Shown here: positions 55,545 to 64,000 of the stretch, piece by piece | Position numbering within the stretch: position 1 is the stretch's first letter | Layout: each line of letters opens with the position of its first letter | Origin: Sphingobacteriales bacterium | GTDB taxonomy: Bacteria > Bacteroidota > Bacteroidia > UKL13-3 | Direction of reading: 5' to 3' | NCBI GenBank assembly: GCA_021299635.1 | Contig: JAJTFA010000001.1 | Coordinates: forward strand, 698,089-762,088 | DNA length: 64,000 bases | Translations under genes and position numbers: made by a program | The notes under the pieces: model-generated | Database searches by the model: none | The model's input: the letters and a program-made list of their open reading frames with translations, nothing else | Told to the model about the DNA's origin: nothing

Positions 55545-56042
55545 TCAGGAAGAGGGTTTCTTGGGAAAATCAATCCAAATTAACTCACCACATTTTTCAG
55601 CAACCTGCTTCCATGTTTGCACAGGCAATGCAATGGTGGCAATACCTGCCGTTGGAAGGTTTTCTATGGGCGTATGCGTTAAATAACTGATAAGTCCGGT
55701 GAAGGCAGGATTATGGCCAAACAGCATGGCACTTCTTTTCTCATCATCAATATTTCTGATTACATGCAATAAGTCTTGAATGGAAGCGTCATACATATCG
55801 TATTCAAGAAGAATATCAGATTCTTTTATTCCTAAATTAGATGCAACATGCTTTGCTGTTTTAAGTGTTCGCTTGGCAGGGCTTGATATAAGTATAGAGG
55901 GTTTAATATTATTTTTTACCAATCGTTTACCCATCTCTTCTGCATCAGCTTTGCCTCGTTCGTTTAAAGGCCTGTCAAAATCAGTAAGGCTTGAATCATC
56001 ATGACTTGATTTGGCATGCCTCATCAGCATTAAGGTTTTCAT
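55545..56042 (-). CDS. SixA-type histidine phosphatase
   Basis: Histidine-phosphatase superfamily member of 165 residues. The catalytic motif is MRHAKSSHDD at the N-terminus (R-H), and FGHNPAF carries the second histidine. SixA dephosphorylates phosphohistidine in proteins such as NPr or ArcB in E. coli; the target here is unknown. It lies 73 bp before priA and 12 bp after the pRiA4b-like gene on the same strand. Confidence 0.88.
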   Translation of the reverse strand: MKTLMLMRHAKSSHDDSSLTDFDRPLNERGKADAEEMGKRLVKNNIKPSILISSPAKRTLKTAKHVASNLGIKESDILLEYDMYDASIQDLLHVIRNIDDEKRSAMLFGHNPAFTGLISYLTHTPIENLPTAGIATIALPVQTWKQVAEKCGELIWIDFPKKPSS

Positions 56043-56054
56043 AGGGTAGGGAGA

Positions 56055-56660
56055 TTAATAGCGGTCATCAACTCCAGCATCTTCTCCACTTGCTTCACCT
56101 TGATCATCATCAAACAGCCCAAACTCATCAGCCTCGTCATCTGATATTTCTCCGGGTAATTCTTCAGATTTGTCTAGATAATTTTTGGTTATCTCGTCAA
56201 ACTCATTGTCATCAACCAAACCAAAGCGCTGCACTTTATCATATTGTTTAGGAGCCAGCCCTGATGACTTGCTGCAAAAAGGATATTTCTGTCCTGTTTT
56301 TTCTTTCATATCAATACCTGTTAATTCAATAAACAGGGTCCATATTTCAAGAAAATCATATACATAAATGATTTTTTGGTGAGGATCGTTTATATAATCA
56401 CAAAGTTTGGATTTGGCCATTACCGGAATTTTATTTTCCGGTTCATCATCCTCATCAGTCATGTCTTCCAGCGTTATTTCCTGACCTTTTTTCCAGCTAT
56501 CCGTGCTCATGTAAAAAGAGGCCAATTGCTTTTGGTCAAAGCCAATTGCATCCAAAATGGCTTTATGTAAATCAAGAAAAGTCTGGGTTGATTTAATCTC
56601 TATTATACGAAAGATATCATCGTAATCTTCAAAGGTTATTTTAAATTTATAAACGGCCAT
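56055..56660 (-). CDS. pRiA4b ORF-3-like protein with acidic tail
   Basis: Protein of 201 residues. The N-terminal half (MAVYKFKITFEDYDDIFRII ... FLDLHKAILDAIGFD) resembles the plasmid pRiA4b ORF-3/IS1096 TnpR-like family, a beta/alpha fold of unknown biochemical role. The C-terminal 50 residues are highly acidic (DDEADEFGLFDDDQGEASGED), suggesting a disordered tail. No transposase or resolvase gene is adjacent, so it appears to be a stable chromosomal gene. ATG 56660 is used; the longer start would add 15 residues before the family N-terminus. Confidence 0.7.
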   Translation of the reverse strand: MAVYKFKITFEDYDDIFRIIEIKSTQTFLDLHKAILDAIGFDQKQLASFYMSTDSWKKGQEITLEDMTDEDDEPENKIPVMAKSKLCDYINDPHQKIIYVYDFLEIWTLFIELTGIDMKEKTGQKYPFCSKSSGLAPKQYDKVQRFGLVDDNEFDEITKNYLDKSEELPGEISDDEADEFGLFDDDQGEASGEDAGVDDRY

Positions 56661-56712
56661 CGGTTTTGGGTCTTTCGGGCAAAAATAAATATTTACCCGA
56701 AACATACACCAT

Positions 56713-59700
56713 CTACTTTATGGCAGTAAAATTTCCTCTTTGTGTGTGGGTGGAGCCATCCCAGCCGGTGTAGGTTACCAGATATACAAATACGTCTGAA
56801 GTAGCCGGTTCGTTGTTATAAATATCTTTGTAAGTTTCGTATTTGTTATTGGTGCTGAATATGAGTTTTCCCCAGCGGTCGTAAATTTTCAGGTCATAAT
56901 CCTTAACAAATACAGGCCTGATATTCAGTTCCTCATTTAACCCATCATTATTAGGCGTAAAAGCATTCGGCACATAAAGCAGAGGGCTCTGAATTAATTC
57001 AATACTGTTTGATCGGCTTGTATAGCCATTACCTGTAACCCCTTCTATGGCATCAATGGTGTAATAATATAACCCGTTATCCGGATTGAGTTTATCGTCA
57101 GTAAAGCCAGTTAGTTTTTCTGGAGTGTTACCAATACGCACAGGACTTTGGTCGGGATCTTGTTTAATGATGTCGTACTCTTTTACGCCTGCTGCCCAGT
57201 GTTGGTATGGACTCCATTGCAATATGTGCTCGAATGGTTTGGAAATACCTTTCAGCAAAATGGTGCATGCTTCCTTGCCGAGCAGTGTTTCTAGTCCGCA
57301 ATCATTTACCTGTTTAACGGTATAGCAATAGGAGCGTTTTTGAACTTCAACATTTTTATCTAGGTAAACACTATCTGATATATTGTTCAATGAACCAATG
57401 GGTGCATAGGTTGCATTGGGTTCATTATTTTTCTTATAAAGATTATATAGCGTAAATGTGCCATCAGTGCTCGGCTTCCATAAAACACGAATATGTTGGT
57501 TTTGCTCAACGGTTACCGTATAAAATGTAACCGCCCCCGGGTAATCTTCCGGTTTTCTGATGGTGCATGTCCACGCTCCGGTATCGCCCGGAAACTGGCA
57601 AGAGTTAACAGCATAGGCCGCGTAACAATAATTGCTGTTGAGGTTATCCGGGGCATCATTATCTGTATAACTAAAATCTGCAGCGTTAAATACCTTAGCC
57701 AATTCTTTAAAACTGCCGTCAGGATTTTTTCTGATAAGAACAAAGTGAGAAAAATACTTATTTACGGTAGTAGCCTTCCATCTAACACCAGTGCTATTGT
57801 CTCCAAGTCTGCGCACGCAGGGCAAAATTGGTGGTAAGCCTGCAGGAGGCACAATCACTTTCAACCTTATTTTTCCTAATATATTTCTGGGTTGCGGACA
57901 CTGGTTATCCTGTACATAAACATTCAAAACAAGATTATTATTGCTAACATCAGCACAATTGGCATAATAAGAAAACTTAACACGAGCAAGTGAAAGTGAA
58001 TCTGTTTTACTCAAGTTAAATAAACGATTGTTGCTTAGCAGGGTGCCTGAAAGTTGCGCAAATACTGAATCTTTATTGTCCGTATCGGTTATGGTATAAG
58101 AGATATGGGCCGTGTCGCCAGCAATGATTTCTATAATAGTATCTTTACTCAGATAAAACCCCGGTACCAAGGTTGTATCTTCTTTAAACTGCGAGCATAC
58201 AGTGCGCGAGGTATCTATGTGCGAACGGCAGATATTGCTGTAGGTGATGAAATAGCAATAATTATTAAGCAGGTGGTTTTTGGCTTTGTTGTCGGTATTA
58301 TTAATTTCTGGTGGCCTGAAAGAGTCTATTTCTAGTGCACTTAATCCATTAATACTTTTAAAAATACTATATTTCCTAAGGTATTTATTTGCTGCTGCAG
58401 GTTCACTCCATTTCAACTCAAGTGTACTGTCATTTAAAGGTTTTAAACACTCCGGAAAAGGACTTGGTACAGCAGCTATAGGGTTTACCAATACTTTTAT
58501 CTTGGCAAGCGTAGTTCTGAAATCAGGACAACCATTATCACGCGCTTCTATATCAATTACCAGCGTATCGTTTGAGAAGTCGTTGCATAAGGTTCTCCAT
58601 CTGAGTTGAGCATTGATGGTATTGACGGTGCGCGTAAATGTAATGGTAGCCGGATTTACAGGTTTAGAAAACAGGTTACTGTTATAGCTGGCTATCACAG
58701 AATCTCCATCAGGGTCGGTTATAGTAAAAGAATAAACCAGCGTATCAGTTGCGGTAATTTTAAGTAATGTATCTTTAACAATGGGAGCAAACTCAGAAAC
58801 GTTAAGATTAATTTTTATTAGTGCATTGTTGCAACCTCCCTGAGTTGGATCAGAAGGTCTTACTCCCTTATTAATGTTGCTCCATGCGCCATTTGTAGTA
58901 GGAAAATCAGAGAAGCCACCGCAACCAGCACAAACCGACTGATAAACCACGGCTTTTTTGTCAAAGCGGCTGGTGCCTCCATCAACATGATCTCCGCTGC
59001 CCAATATTCCACCAATAAAAGTGGCATAAGAAATATTTTTGATATCGGGTGAGAATACGATGAGATAAAAGTCGGAACCGTCTGTGTTGCGCTGAATGGC
59101 ATTGGTTGTAGTTGGCAATCCTGTTGTGGTTCCTGTAATTTGATTAAAGTTTTGATTGACTAGGCCACCCCAACCGGATACGTACACCCTGTTACAAATA
59201 TCTACCAGAAATGCAGAAGGAGAGATGTTTGGCCCTTGTGCACCAGCGGCACCAAAAGTGGAAGACAGGATAATGCTATCAAGGTTTCTATTAAAGGTGG
59301 TTATAAACTGCTTGCCTCCAGGTGCATTGTAAACATTTCCTTTCACAGGAAAAGTATTGCTTTGGGTTTGGCCTGTTATATATACGTTGCCTTTGCTATC
59401 GCCCTGTACAAAGTAAGCCTGGTCATAATTGCTGGTTCCAATAAAAAGCAACTTCATTAGAGATGAGCCATTGGCAGCAATTCGGGCAATAAATGCATCT
59501 ACACCACCGTGGTGCGCATACGGACCTGAAACCGGCCCAATGGCTGCACTGGTTGAACCACCGCAAACGTAGATATTTTTAAAAACATCCAAACCAATAC
59601 CAAAACCAGCATCGTGTCCGGTGCCGCCCAGATAGGTTGAAAAATCAAGGTTGCTTAGGGCTGCGTTAAACTTTAGTACACAGGCATCCTGAGCACCGCC

Positions 59701-61131
59701 AAAAGTTGTTTGAAAACCATTTACAATAGGAAAACCATTCGCTACACTTGAGCGGGTAGAGGTAGCTACATAAACAGACCCAGTAAGTGTATCAATGATT
59801 ATTTCACCTCGGTAATTATCTCCATAATTATAGGCCAGCGGGAAGTTAATTGCATTATAATCAAACGAGCCCAATGAGCCGTTGATGCCATCATCTGCGC
59901 TGCCGCCAACGTAGGTGCTGGCTTGCAGCGTCTGCCCATTGGAGGAAAGGCGACTGATAACAATATCAATGCCTTGATTGTATGATTGATCAAATGATCC
60001 TGTAGTAGCAGGATAATCAGCAGAGCCGGTAGTTCCCATTATGTACAATTCATCGTTGTTGTTGCAAATCAAACTATGGGGTTGCTCGTTTCCGCTCCCA
60101 CCAAGGTAGGTGCAGTATAGCAGGTTTTTACCGTCAGGACTAAATTTTAAGATGCCGATGTCACGCGCTGGTCCGAAGGTGTTATTGCCACCTGCAAAAT
60201 TTACCTGATAAGCGCCTGTAGTGGTGGGGAAACCGGTACTGTAAACGGCTCCTCCTGCATATCCGTTTCCGTCTTTATCAAAAGTTGCTGTGAATCCGAA
60301 ATTATCTGCAACAGAGCCTGAAAACGTACCGAAAATAATATTCGGATCAATGATGAGTGTTTTGTTATGCACATAATTACCAATGCTGTAAGCAACGCTT
60401 TGTTTGCTTAAGTTATATGCACTCTCAACTGTTATCTGTTCGCCATCAATCAACTGATAGCTGATGGGCTTTTCTTCCTTTATCAGTGCCACACTGGTTT
60501 TTACTTCCAATGCACCATTGCGCAACTCAATACCATCAGCCCCGGTATAATTAATTTTTATCTGGTTGGGGTTTGCAAAGGGCTTAACGATAAAGTTAAC
60601 TTTCAGGTAATCACTCTTTGCTATCAGCTCCATGTCTATACCCGGATAAAGATTTTCAAGTGTAATCTTTTCATAAGCCAGACAATGAGCAGCCCATTGT
60701 GCAGGTTTTGAACCTTTGAAAAAATTATAATACTCTGTTGATGGGTTTTCTTTTTTAACAGTAGGGTTTGGGTTGGCCTGAGCAAAATCAGCCTTGTAAA
60801 CATGGCCGTTTATAATTGGGTTTCGATTTTTGCCATGCGTAAAATCATGAACGGCTTTCTCATCATATATTGAATAAACCAACCCTGAGCGGGTTGCAAA
60901 CACATATCCGCCAGGTATGGCCGCCCTAAACAATACAGTTGCCGGCCACTGCCCCTTGTTTTCTATCAGCTTAATTTTTTGCGACCAAATATGATCAGGC
61001 ACATTGGGTTTATGTGCGTAAACAAATGAGGTGCAGGTGAGCCATGCTAAGCAAAATATGTAAGATAGTTTTTTCAGTATAACAAATTTATGAATTAACC
61101 GCTTAAAAGAGGCATTATGGCAATAAACCAT
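56713..61131 (-). CDS. giant T9SS-exported protein with SBBP repeats and gliding-type C-terminal domain
   Basis: Surface protein of about 1472 residues. A signal-peptide-like segment (LSYIFCLAWLTCTSFVYA) is followed by a DUF7948-type N-terminal domain (IENKGQWPATVLFRAAIPGG), several SBBP beta-propeller repeats (YLGGSGNEQPHSL, YVGGSADDGINGSL, YLGGTGHDAGFG, each with a DxxxNxYxxG-like unit), then Ig/fibronectin-like repeats with Cys pairs. The last 88 residues are the gliding-motility-associated (type B) sorting domain: VPNAFTPNNDGLNE ... YDRWGKLIFST. It should be exported by T9SS. The start is uncertain: ATG 61131 is used; ATG at 61179, 61191 or 61218 would overlap more with the divergent sirtuin region. 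Confidence 0.85.
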   Translation of the reverse strand: MVYCHNASFKRLIHKFVILKKLSYIFCLAWLTCTSFVYAHKPNVPDHIWSQKIKLIENKGQWPATVLFRAAIPGGYVFATRSGLVYSIYDEKAVHDFTHGKNRNPIINGHVYKADFAQANPNPTVKKENPSTEYYNFFKGSKPAQWAAHCLAYEKITLENLYPGIDMELIAKSDYLKVNFIVKPFANPNQIKINYTGADGIELRNGALEVKTSVALIKEEKPISYQLIDGEQITVESAYNLSKQSVAYSIGNYVHNKTLIIDPNIIFGTFSGSVADNFGFTATFDKDGNGYAGGAVYSTGFPTTTGAYQVNFAGGNNTFGPARDIGILKFSPDGKNLLYCTYLGGSGNEQPHSLICNNNDELYIMGTTGSADYPATTGSFDQSYNQGIDIVISRLSSNGQTLQASTYVGGSADDGINGSLGSFDYNAINFPLAYNYGDNYRGEIIIDTLTGSVYVATSTRSSVANGFPIVNGFQTTFGGAQDACVLKFNAALSNLDFSTYLGGTGHDAGFGIGLDVFKNIYVCGGSTSAAIGPVSGPYAHHGGVDAFIARIAANGSSLMKLLFIGTSNYDQAYFVQGDSKGNVYITGQTQSNTFPVKGNVYNAPGGKQFITTFNRNLDSIILSSTFGAAGAQGPNISPSAFLVDICNRVYVSGWGGLVNQNFNQITGTTTGLPTTTNAIQRNTDGSDFYLIVFSPDIKNISYATFIGGILGSGDHVDGGTSRFDKKAVVYQSVCAGCGGFSDFPTTNGAWSNINKGVRPSDPTQGGCNNALIKINLNVSEFAPIVKDTLLKITATDTLVYSFTITDPDGDSVIASYNSNLFSKPVNPATITFTRTVNTINAQLRWRTLCNDFSNDTLVIDIEARDNGCPDFRTTLAKIKVLVNPIAAVPSPFPECLKPLNDSTLELKWSEPAAANKYLRKYSIFKSINGLSALEIDSFRPPEINNTDNKAKNHLLNNYCYFITYSNICRSHIDTSRTVCSQFKEDTTLVPGFYLSKDTIIEIIAGDTAHISYTITDTDNKDSVFAQLSGTLLSNNRLFNLSKTDSLSLARVKFSYYANCADVSNNNLVLNVYVQDNQCPQPRNILGKIRLKVIVPPAGLPPILPCVRRLGDNSTGVRWKATTVNKYFSHFVLIRKNPDGSFKELAKVFNAADFSYTDNDAPDNLNSNYCYAAYAVNSCQFPGDTGAWTCTIRKPEDYPGAVTFYTVTVEQNQHIRVLWKPSTDGTFTLYNLYKKNNEPNATYAPIGSLNNISDSVYLDKNVEVQKRSYCYTVKQVNDCGLETLLGKEACTILLKGISKPFEHILQWSPYQHWAAGVKEYDIIKQDPDQSPVRIGNTPEKLTGFTDDKLNPDNGLYYYTIDAIEGVTGNGYTSRSNSIELIQSPLLYVPNAFTPNNDGLNEELNIRPVFVKDYDLKIYDRWGKLIFSTNNKYETYKDIYNNEPATSDVFVYLVTYTGWDGSTHTQRGNFTAIK

Positions 61132-61216
61132 AACCAATATTATTATTCTATCAACCACAGTTAACTTTTGTTTTTGCATGCATACCCTCATTTTTGTAAA
61201 ATTATAATCAGGATGC

Positions 61217-61909
61217 ATGGCTAAACAAAAACTTGTAGTACTAACCGGAGCGGGAATTATCAGAGAGAGTGGTCTCCAAACCTTTAGGGATGGTGACGGG
61301 TTGTGGGAGGGGCACAATATTTATGATGTGGCCACACCTGAGGCGTGGCAAAAAAATCCGCAACTGGTGCAGGACTTTTACAATATGCGCAGAAAGGCAG
61401 TAATAGAGGCTGAGCCCAATAAAGCGCATTATGTATTGGCAGAATTGGAATCTGATTATGAGGTACACATCATCACTCAGAATATAGATAACTTACATGA
61501 GCGTGCAGGTTCATCCAGCGTTTTGCATTTGCATGGTGAAATTACCAAATCCCAAAGTACGCGCAGCACTGCATTGGTTTATGATATTGATGGATGGGAA
61601 CTGAAGATAGGAGACACTTGTGAATTGGGCTCGCAGTTGAGGCCATTTATAGTTTGGTTTGGTGAGGCCGTGCCTAAAATGGAAGAAGCCGTTTCGCTTG
61701 TTGCGCAAGCCGATTTGTTTGCAGTAATAGGCACTTCATTGGTGGTATACCCAGCGGCAGGTTTAGTTAATCTGGTGCCGGTAGAAGCGCCTATATTTGT
61801 GGTTGATCCTGGAACACCCGAAATGCCATCAGCCATTGAACATATATTTATTAAAGAGCCTGCAACAACAGGGGTTCAAAAGCTCATAAACACCTATCTG
61901 CTTAAATAA
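61217..61909 (+). CDS. cobB: Sir2-family NAD-dependent deacylase, zinc-cysteine-less type
   Basis: NAD-dependent lysine deacylase of 230 residues. The NAD motif is GAGIIRESGLQTFRD, TQNIDNLHERAGS follows, and the catalytic His106 lies in HLHGE. Tyr55 and Arg58 (FYNMRR) are the residues that favour succinyl or malonyl groups in class III sirtuins such as CobB and SIRT5. The four zinc-binding cysteines of classical sirtuins are missing; only one Cys remains in the region before LRPFIVWFGE. It is divergent from the giant T9SS gene, with about 85 bp between the chosen starts. Confidence 0.88.
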   Translation: MAKQKLVVLTGAGIIRESGLQTFRDGDGLWEGHNIYDVATPEAWQKNPQLVQDFYNMRRKAVIEAEPNKAHYVLAELESDYEVHIITQNIDNLHERAGSSSVLHLHGEITKSQSTRSTALVYDIDGWELKIGDTCELGSQLRPFIVWFGEAVPKMEEAVSLVAQADLFAVIGTSLVVYPAAGLVNLVPVEAPIFVVDPGTPEMPSAIEHIFIKEPATTGVQKLINTYLLK

Positions 61910-61970
61910 TCTGCTTACTCCGGCATCAATGGGCTGCTCTAAATAGCATTTTGGGTATTACCTTGCGACC

Positions 61971-63866
61971 GTGAATTATCTCAGAGCAGAAAATATTGCC
62001 AAAAGTTATGGCGACAGAGTTCTTTTTAAGAACTTAACCATCAGCATTGAAAAAGGCCAGCGTATTGCGCTTATTGCCAAAAATGGAACAGGCAAAACCA
62101 ATCTCTTAAATATTTTAGCTCTAAAGGATCAGTCGGATGCAGGAACAGTGCTGGTTAGCAAAGATATTAAAACAGCTTATCTGGAGCAGGAACCCTTTAT
62201 TCCTGAAAATTTAACGGTGTACGAAGCCTTGTTTAACAGCAATAATGAGTTGTTGCAGGCGGTTGCCGCCTATGAGAAGGCACTTGAGCATTCTGAAACC
62301 AACCATGATAATGTCGCAATGGCCGGTTTGCAGCGCTGTATGGAAGAAATGGATCGTTTGCAGGCCTGGGATTATGAATCGCGAATCAGGCAAGTACTCA
62401 CAAAACTGGCCATTCATCAATATGATCAGCTTGCAGGCTCCTTAAGCGGTGGCCAAAAGAAACGCTTGGCCCTGGCACGATTGCTTATCAATACTCCTGA
62501 CTTATTAATTATGGATGAGCCTACCAATCATCTTGATATTGATATGATTGAATGGTTAGAGGGTTACCTGAAAAGCGTGGATACCACCTTATTATTGGTA
62601 ACGCACGACCGCTATTTTTTGGATAATGTGTGCAACCAGATAATAGAGCTGGATCAAGGCAAACTTTATACTTATAAAGGAAATTATGCCTACTATTTGG
62701 AGAAAAAAGCTGAAAGAGAATTTAGGGAAGAAAGGGAAACGGAAAAGGCAAGAAACCTGATGCGCAAGGAGTTGGAGTGGATTAGAAGGCAGCCCAAAGC
62801 CAGGGGAACCAAATCTAAATCAAGAATTGATGCCTTTTATGAGCTTAAGGAAAAAGCAGCCGGAAAAGCAGAAGATAAAAAGGTGGAACTGGATTTAAAA
62901 ATGCAAAGGCTGGGGGGTAAAATATTGGAGTTACACAAGGTACATAAGGCTTTTGATGCCAAAAAGCTTATTGCCGATTTTTCATATATCCTAAAACCAG
63001 GTGAGCGTATTGGCATAGTGGGCCGAAATGGAGTAGGGAAATCTACCTTTTTAAATATGCTGATGGGCCTTGAAACACCCGATAGCGGGCACATAACCAG
63101 AGGAGATACAGTTGTTTATGGTTATTATGCCCAAACAGGTCTTCAACTTAAGGAAGATAAAAGGGTGCTGGACGTGGTAAAGGATATTGCAGAATACGTA
63201 ACGCTAAATAAGGGTGAAAAAATTACAGCATCACAATTGTGTAAGCGCTTTCTGTTTGATGATAAGATGCAACATACCTTTGTATCAAAACTAAGCGGTG
63301 GCGAAAAAAGACGATTGTTTTTACTCACTGTACTCATCAAAAATCCAAATTTCCTCATTCTGGATGAGCCAACCAATGATTTGGATATCCCAACACTGAA
63401 TGTTCTGGAGGAGTTCCTGGAAACCTACAAAGGATGCCTGCTTATTGTTACCCACGACCGCTATTTTATGGACAAATTGGTTGATCACCTGCTGATTTTT
63501 GAAGGAGAAGGGCAAATCAGGGATTTTAATGGCAATTATCAGGACTATTTAAATGAGCTGGAGGAGCTAAAATTAATAAAAGAGGTCTCTGCAACCTTAC
63601 CGCAGCCTAGTGCTGGTTCCAAACAGCCTGCGGTAGCATTATCTGAAATGCCTTTAAAAAAGAAATTGAGCTATAAGGAGCAAAGGGAGTTCGAGCAATT
63701 GGAGAAAGATATATCGGAATTGGAAATCAGAAAAGCCGATTTGGAAGCCAAACTGGTTTTAGGTGGAGATAATCATGAGGAATTATTAAAGTGGAGCAGG
63801 GAAGTGGAGGAGGTAAATTTGCTGCTGGAAGAAAAAGGGATGCGCTGGCTTGAATTGAGCGAATAA
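61971..63866 (+). CDS. ABC-F ATPase (Uup-like), GTG start
   Basis: Soluble protein of 631 residues with two ABC domains and no membrane span, a ribosome-associated ABC-F type. First site: AKNGTGKTN, LSGGQKKRLALARLL, LLIMDEPTNHLD. Second site: GRNGVGKST, LSGGEKRRLFLL, FLILDEPTNDLD. A charged linker (REERETEKARNLMRKELEWIRR) joins them and a coiled coil (QLEKDISELEIRKADLEAKL) ends the protein as in Uup. GTG at 61971 gives the family start NYLRAENIAKSYGDR. Followed by a terminator. Confidence 0.93.
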   Translation: MNYLRAENIAKSYGDRVLFKNLTISIEKGQRIALIAKNGTGKTNLLNILALKDQSDAGTVLVSKDIKTAYLEQEPFIPENLTVYEALFNSNNELLQAVAAYEKALEHSETNHDNVAMAGLQRCMEEMDRLQAWDYESRIRQVLTKLAIHQYDQLAGSLSGGQKKRLALARLLINTPDLLIMDEPTNHLDIDMIEWLEGYLKSVDTTLLLVTHDRYFLDNVCNQIIELDQGKLYTYKGNYAYYLEKKAEREFREERETEKARNLMRKELEWIRRQPKARGTKSKSRIDAFYELKEKAAGKAEDKKVELDLKMQRLGGKILELHKVHKAFDAKKLIADFSYILKPGERIGIVGRNGVGKSTFLNMLMGLETPDSGHITRGDTVVYGYYAQTGLQLKEDKRVLDVVKDIAEYVTLNKGEKITASQLCKRFLFDDKMQHTFVSKLSGGEKRRLFLLTVLIKNPNFLILDEPTNDLDIPTLNVLEEFLETYKGCLLIVTHDRYFMDKLVDHLLIFEGEGQIRDFNGNYQDYLNELEELKLIKEVSATLPQPSAGSKQPAVALSEMPLKKKLSYKEQREFEQLEKDISELEIRKADLEAKLVLGGDNHEELLKWSREVEEVNLLLEEKGMRWLELSE

Positions 63867-63900
63867 TCCTTTCTTCATACATTTTGTCAGTTTTGTCTTG

Positions 63901-63926
63901 AGGCTTGCTACAGGCAAGCCTTTTTT
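63901..63926 (+). terminator. intrinsic terminator after the ABC-F gene
   Basis: AGGCTTGC (63901-63908) pairs with GCAAGCCT (63914-63921) around a 5-nt loop, followed by a T-run. The remaining 74 bp of the window are A/T-rich with no gene seen. Confidence 0.92.
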
Positions 63927-64000
63927 ATTACTCTTTACGTTTGTAAAACAGCTTAATTTTTGCCACATTTAAATTATATTAAATATATATTTATCAATTA

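Noticed and set aside
56713..61131. Internal repeats in the giant gene as DNA-level tandem repeats or CRISPR
   Set aside because: The repeats are seen only at protein level (SBBP units); the DNA is diverged and unevenly spaced.
1..64000. tRNA, rRNA, CRISPR arrays, transposase genes or prophage genes
   Set aside because: Inspection of the gaps between genes gave no candidate for any of these.

Overview
The window is a gene-dense, AT-rich stretch of a bacterial chromosome from the phylum Bacteroidota. Evidence for this is a gingipain-like (C25) sortase relative of the type IX secretion system (T9SS), a giant surface protein ending in a gliding-motility-type C-terminal domain, a PUR-domain DUF3276 protein, a long-form NusB, leucine dehydrogenase, an uninterrupted suf operon logic (sufBCD-S-E-DUF59), and promoter-like boxes of the TAnnTTTG type. 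A free-living or environmental Chitinophagales/Sphingobacteriales-like lineage is an inference; genus cannot be read from the sequence. I see about 53 protein genes and no tRNA, rRNA or CRISPR array. No intergenic gap exceeds 300 bp except where the GxxExxY gene splits the suf operon.

Region 1 (about 1-21100) is a surface polysaccharide cluster: a WecF-like transferase, a Wzx-type flippase, a Wzz-like chain-length protein without a kinase domain, an AsnB-type amidotransferase, UDP-GlcNAc 2-epimerase, several glycosyltransferases (GT4, GT2 and a DUF1972-GT2 fusion), and a Wzy-like polymerase. A 1651-residue PorU-like C25 peptidase sits in the middle of it. Together these could build a lipid-linked O-antigen or capsule; the sortase relative suggests a link between this glycan and T9SS cargo anchoring (inference).

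Region 2 (21193-28270) holds a diacylglycerol-kinase-like lipid kinase and then the Fe-S cluster assembly operon sufB-C-D-S-E-DUF59. A nested palindrome overlaps the predicted sufB promoter. Between sufD and sufS lies a GxxExxY (PD-(D/E)XK-like) gene bounded by imperfect inverted repeats, which looks like an inserted cassette.

Region 3 (28293-45734) is mostly housekeeping: Lon protease, RNase H-like YkuK, threonine aldolase, AMP nucleosidase, a phosphate uptake operon (porin, DUF47, PiT), nusB-DUF1573-yajC-coaE, leucine dehydrogenase, an ABC exporter, DUF3276 and a lipoprotein. Region 4 (45811-64000) carries 6-phosphofructokinase, MnmH, GMP synthase, a periplasmic-binding-like protein, low-Mr tyrosine phosphatase plus acylphosphatase, a MoxR-like ATPase, PriA, SixA, a pRiA4b-ORF3-like protein, the giant T9SS-exported protein, a sirtuin and an ABC-F ATPase.

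No single locus is clearly a new multi-gene system. The items most worth checking are the cassette within suf, the sufB operator, the MnmH P-loop with Glu in place of the invariant Gly, the Asn103 variant of PfkA, and the PorU-like protein embedded in the glycan cluster.
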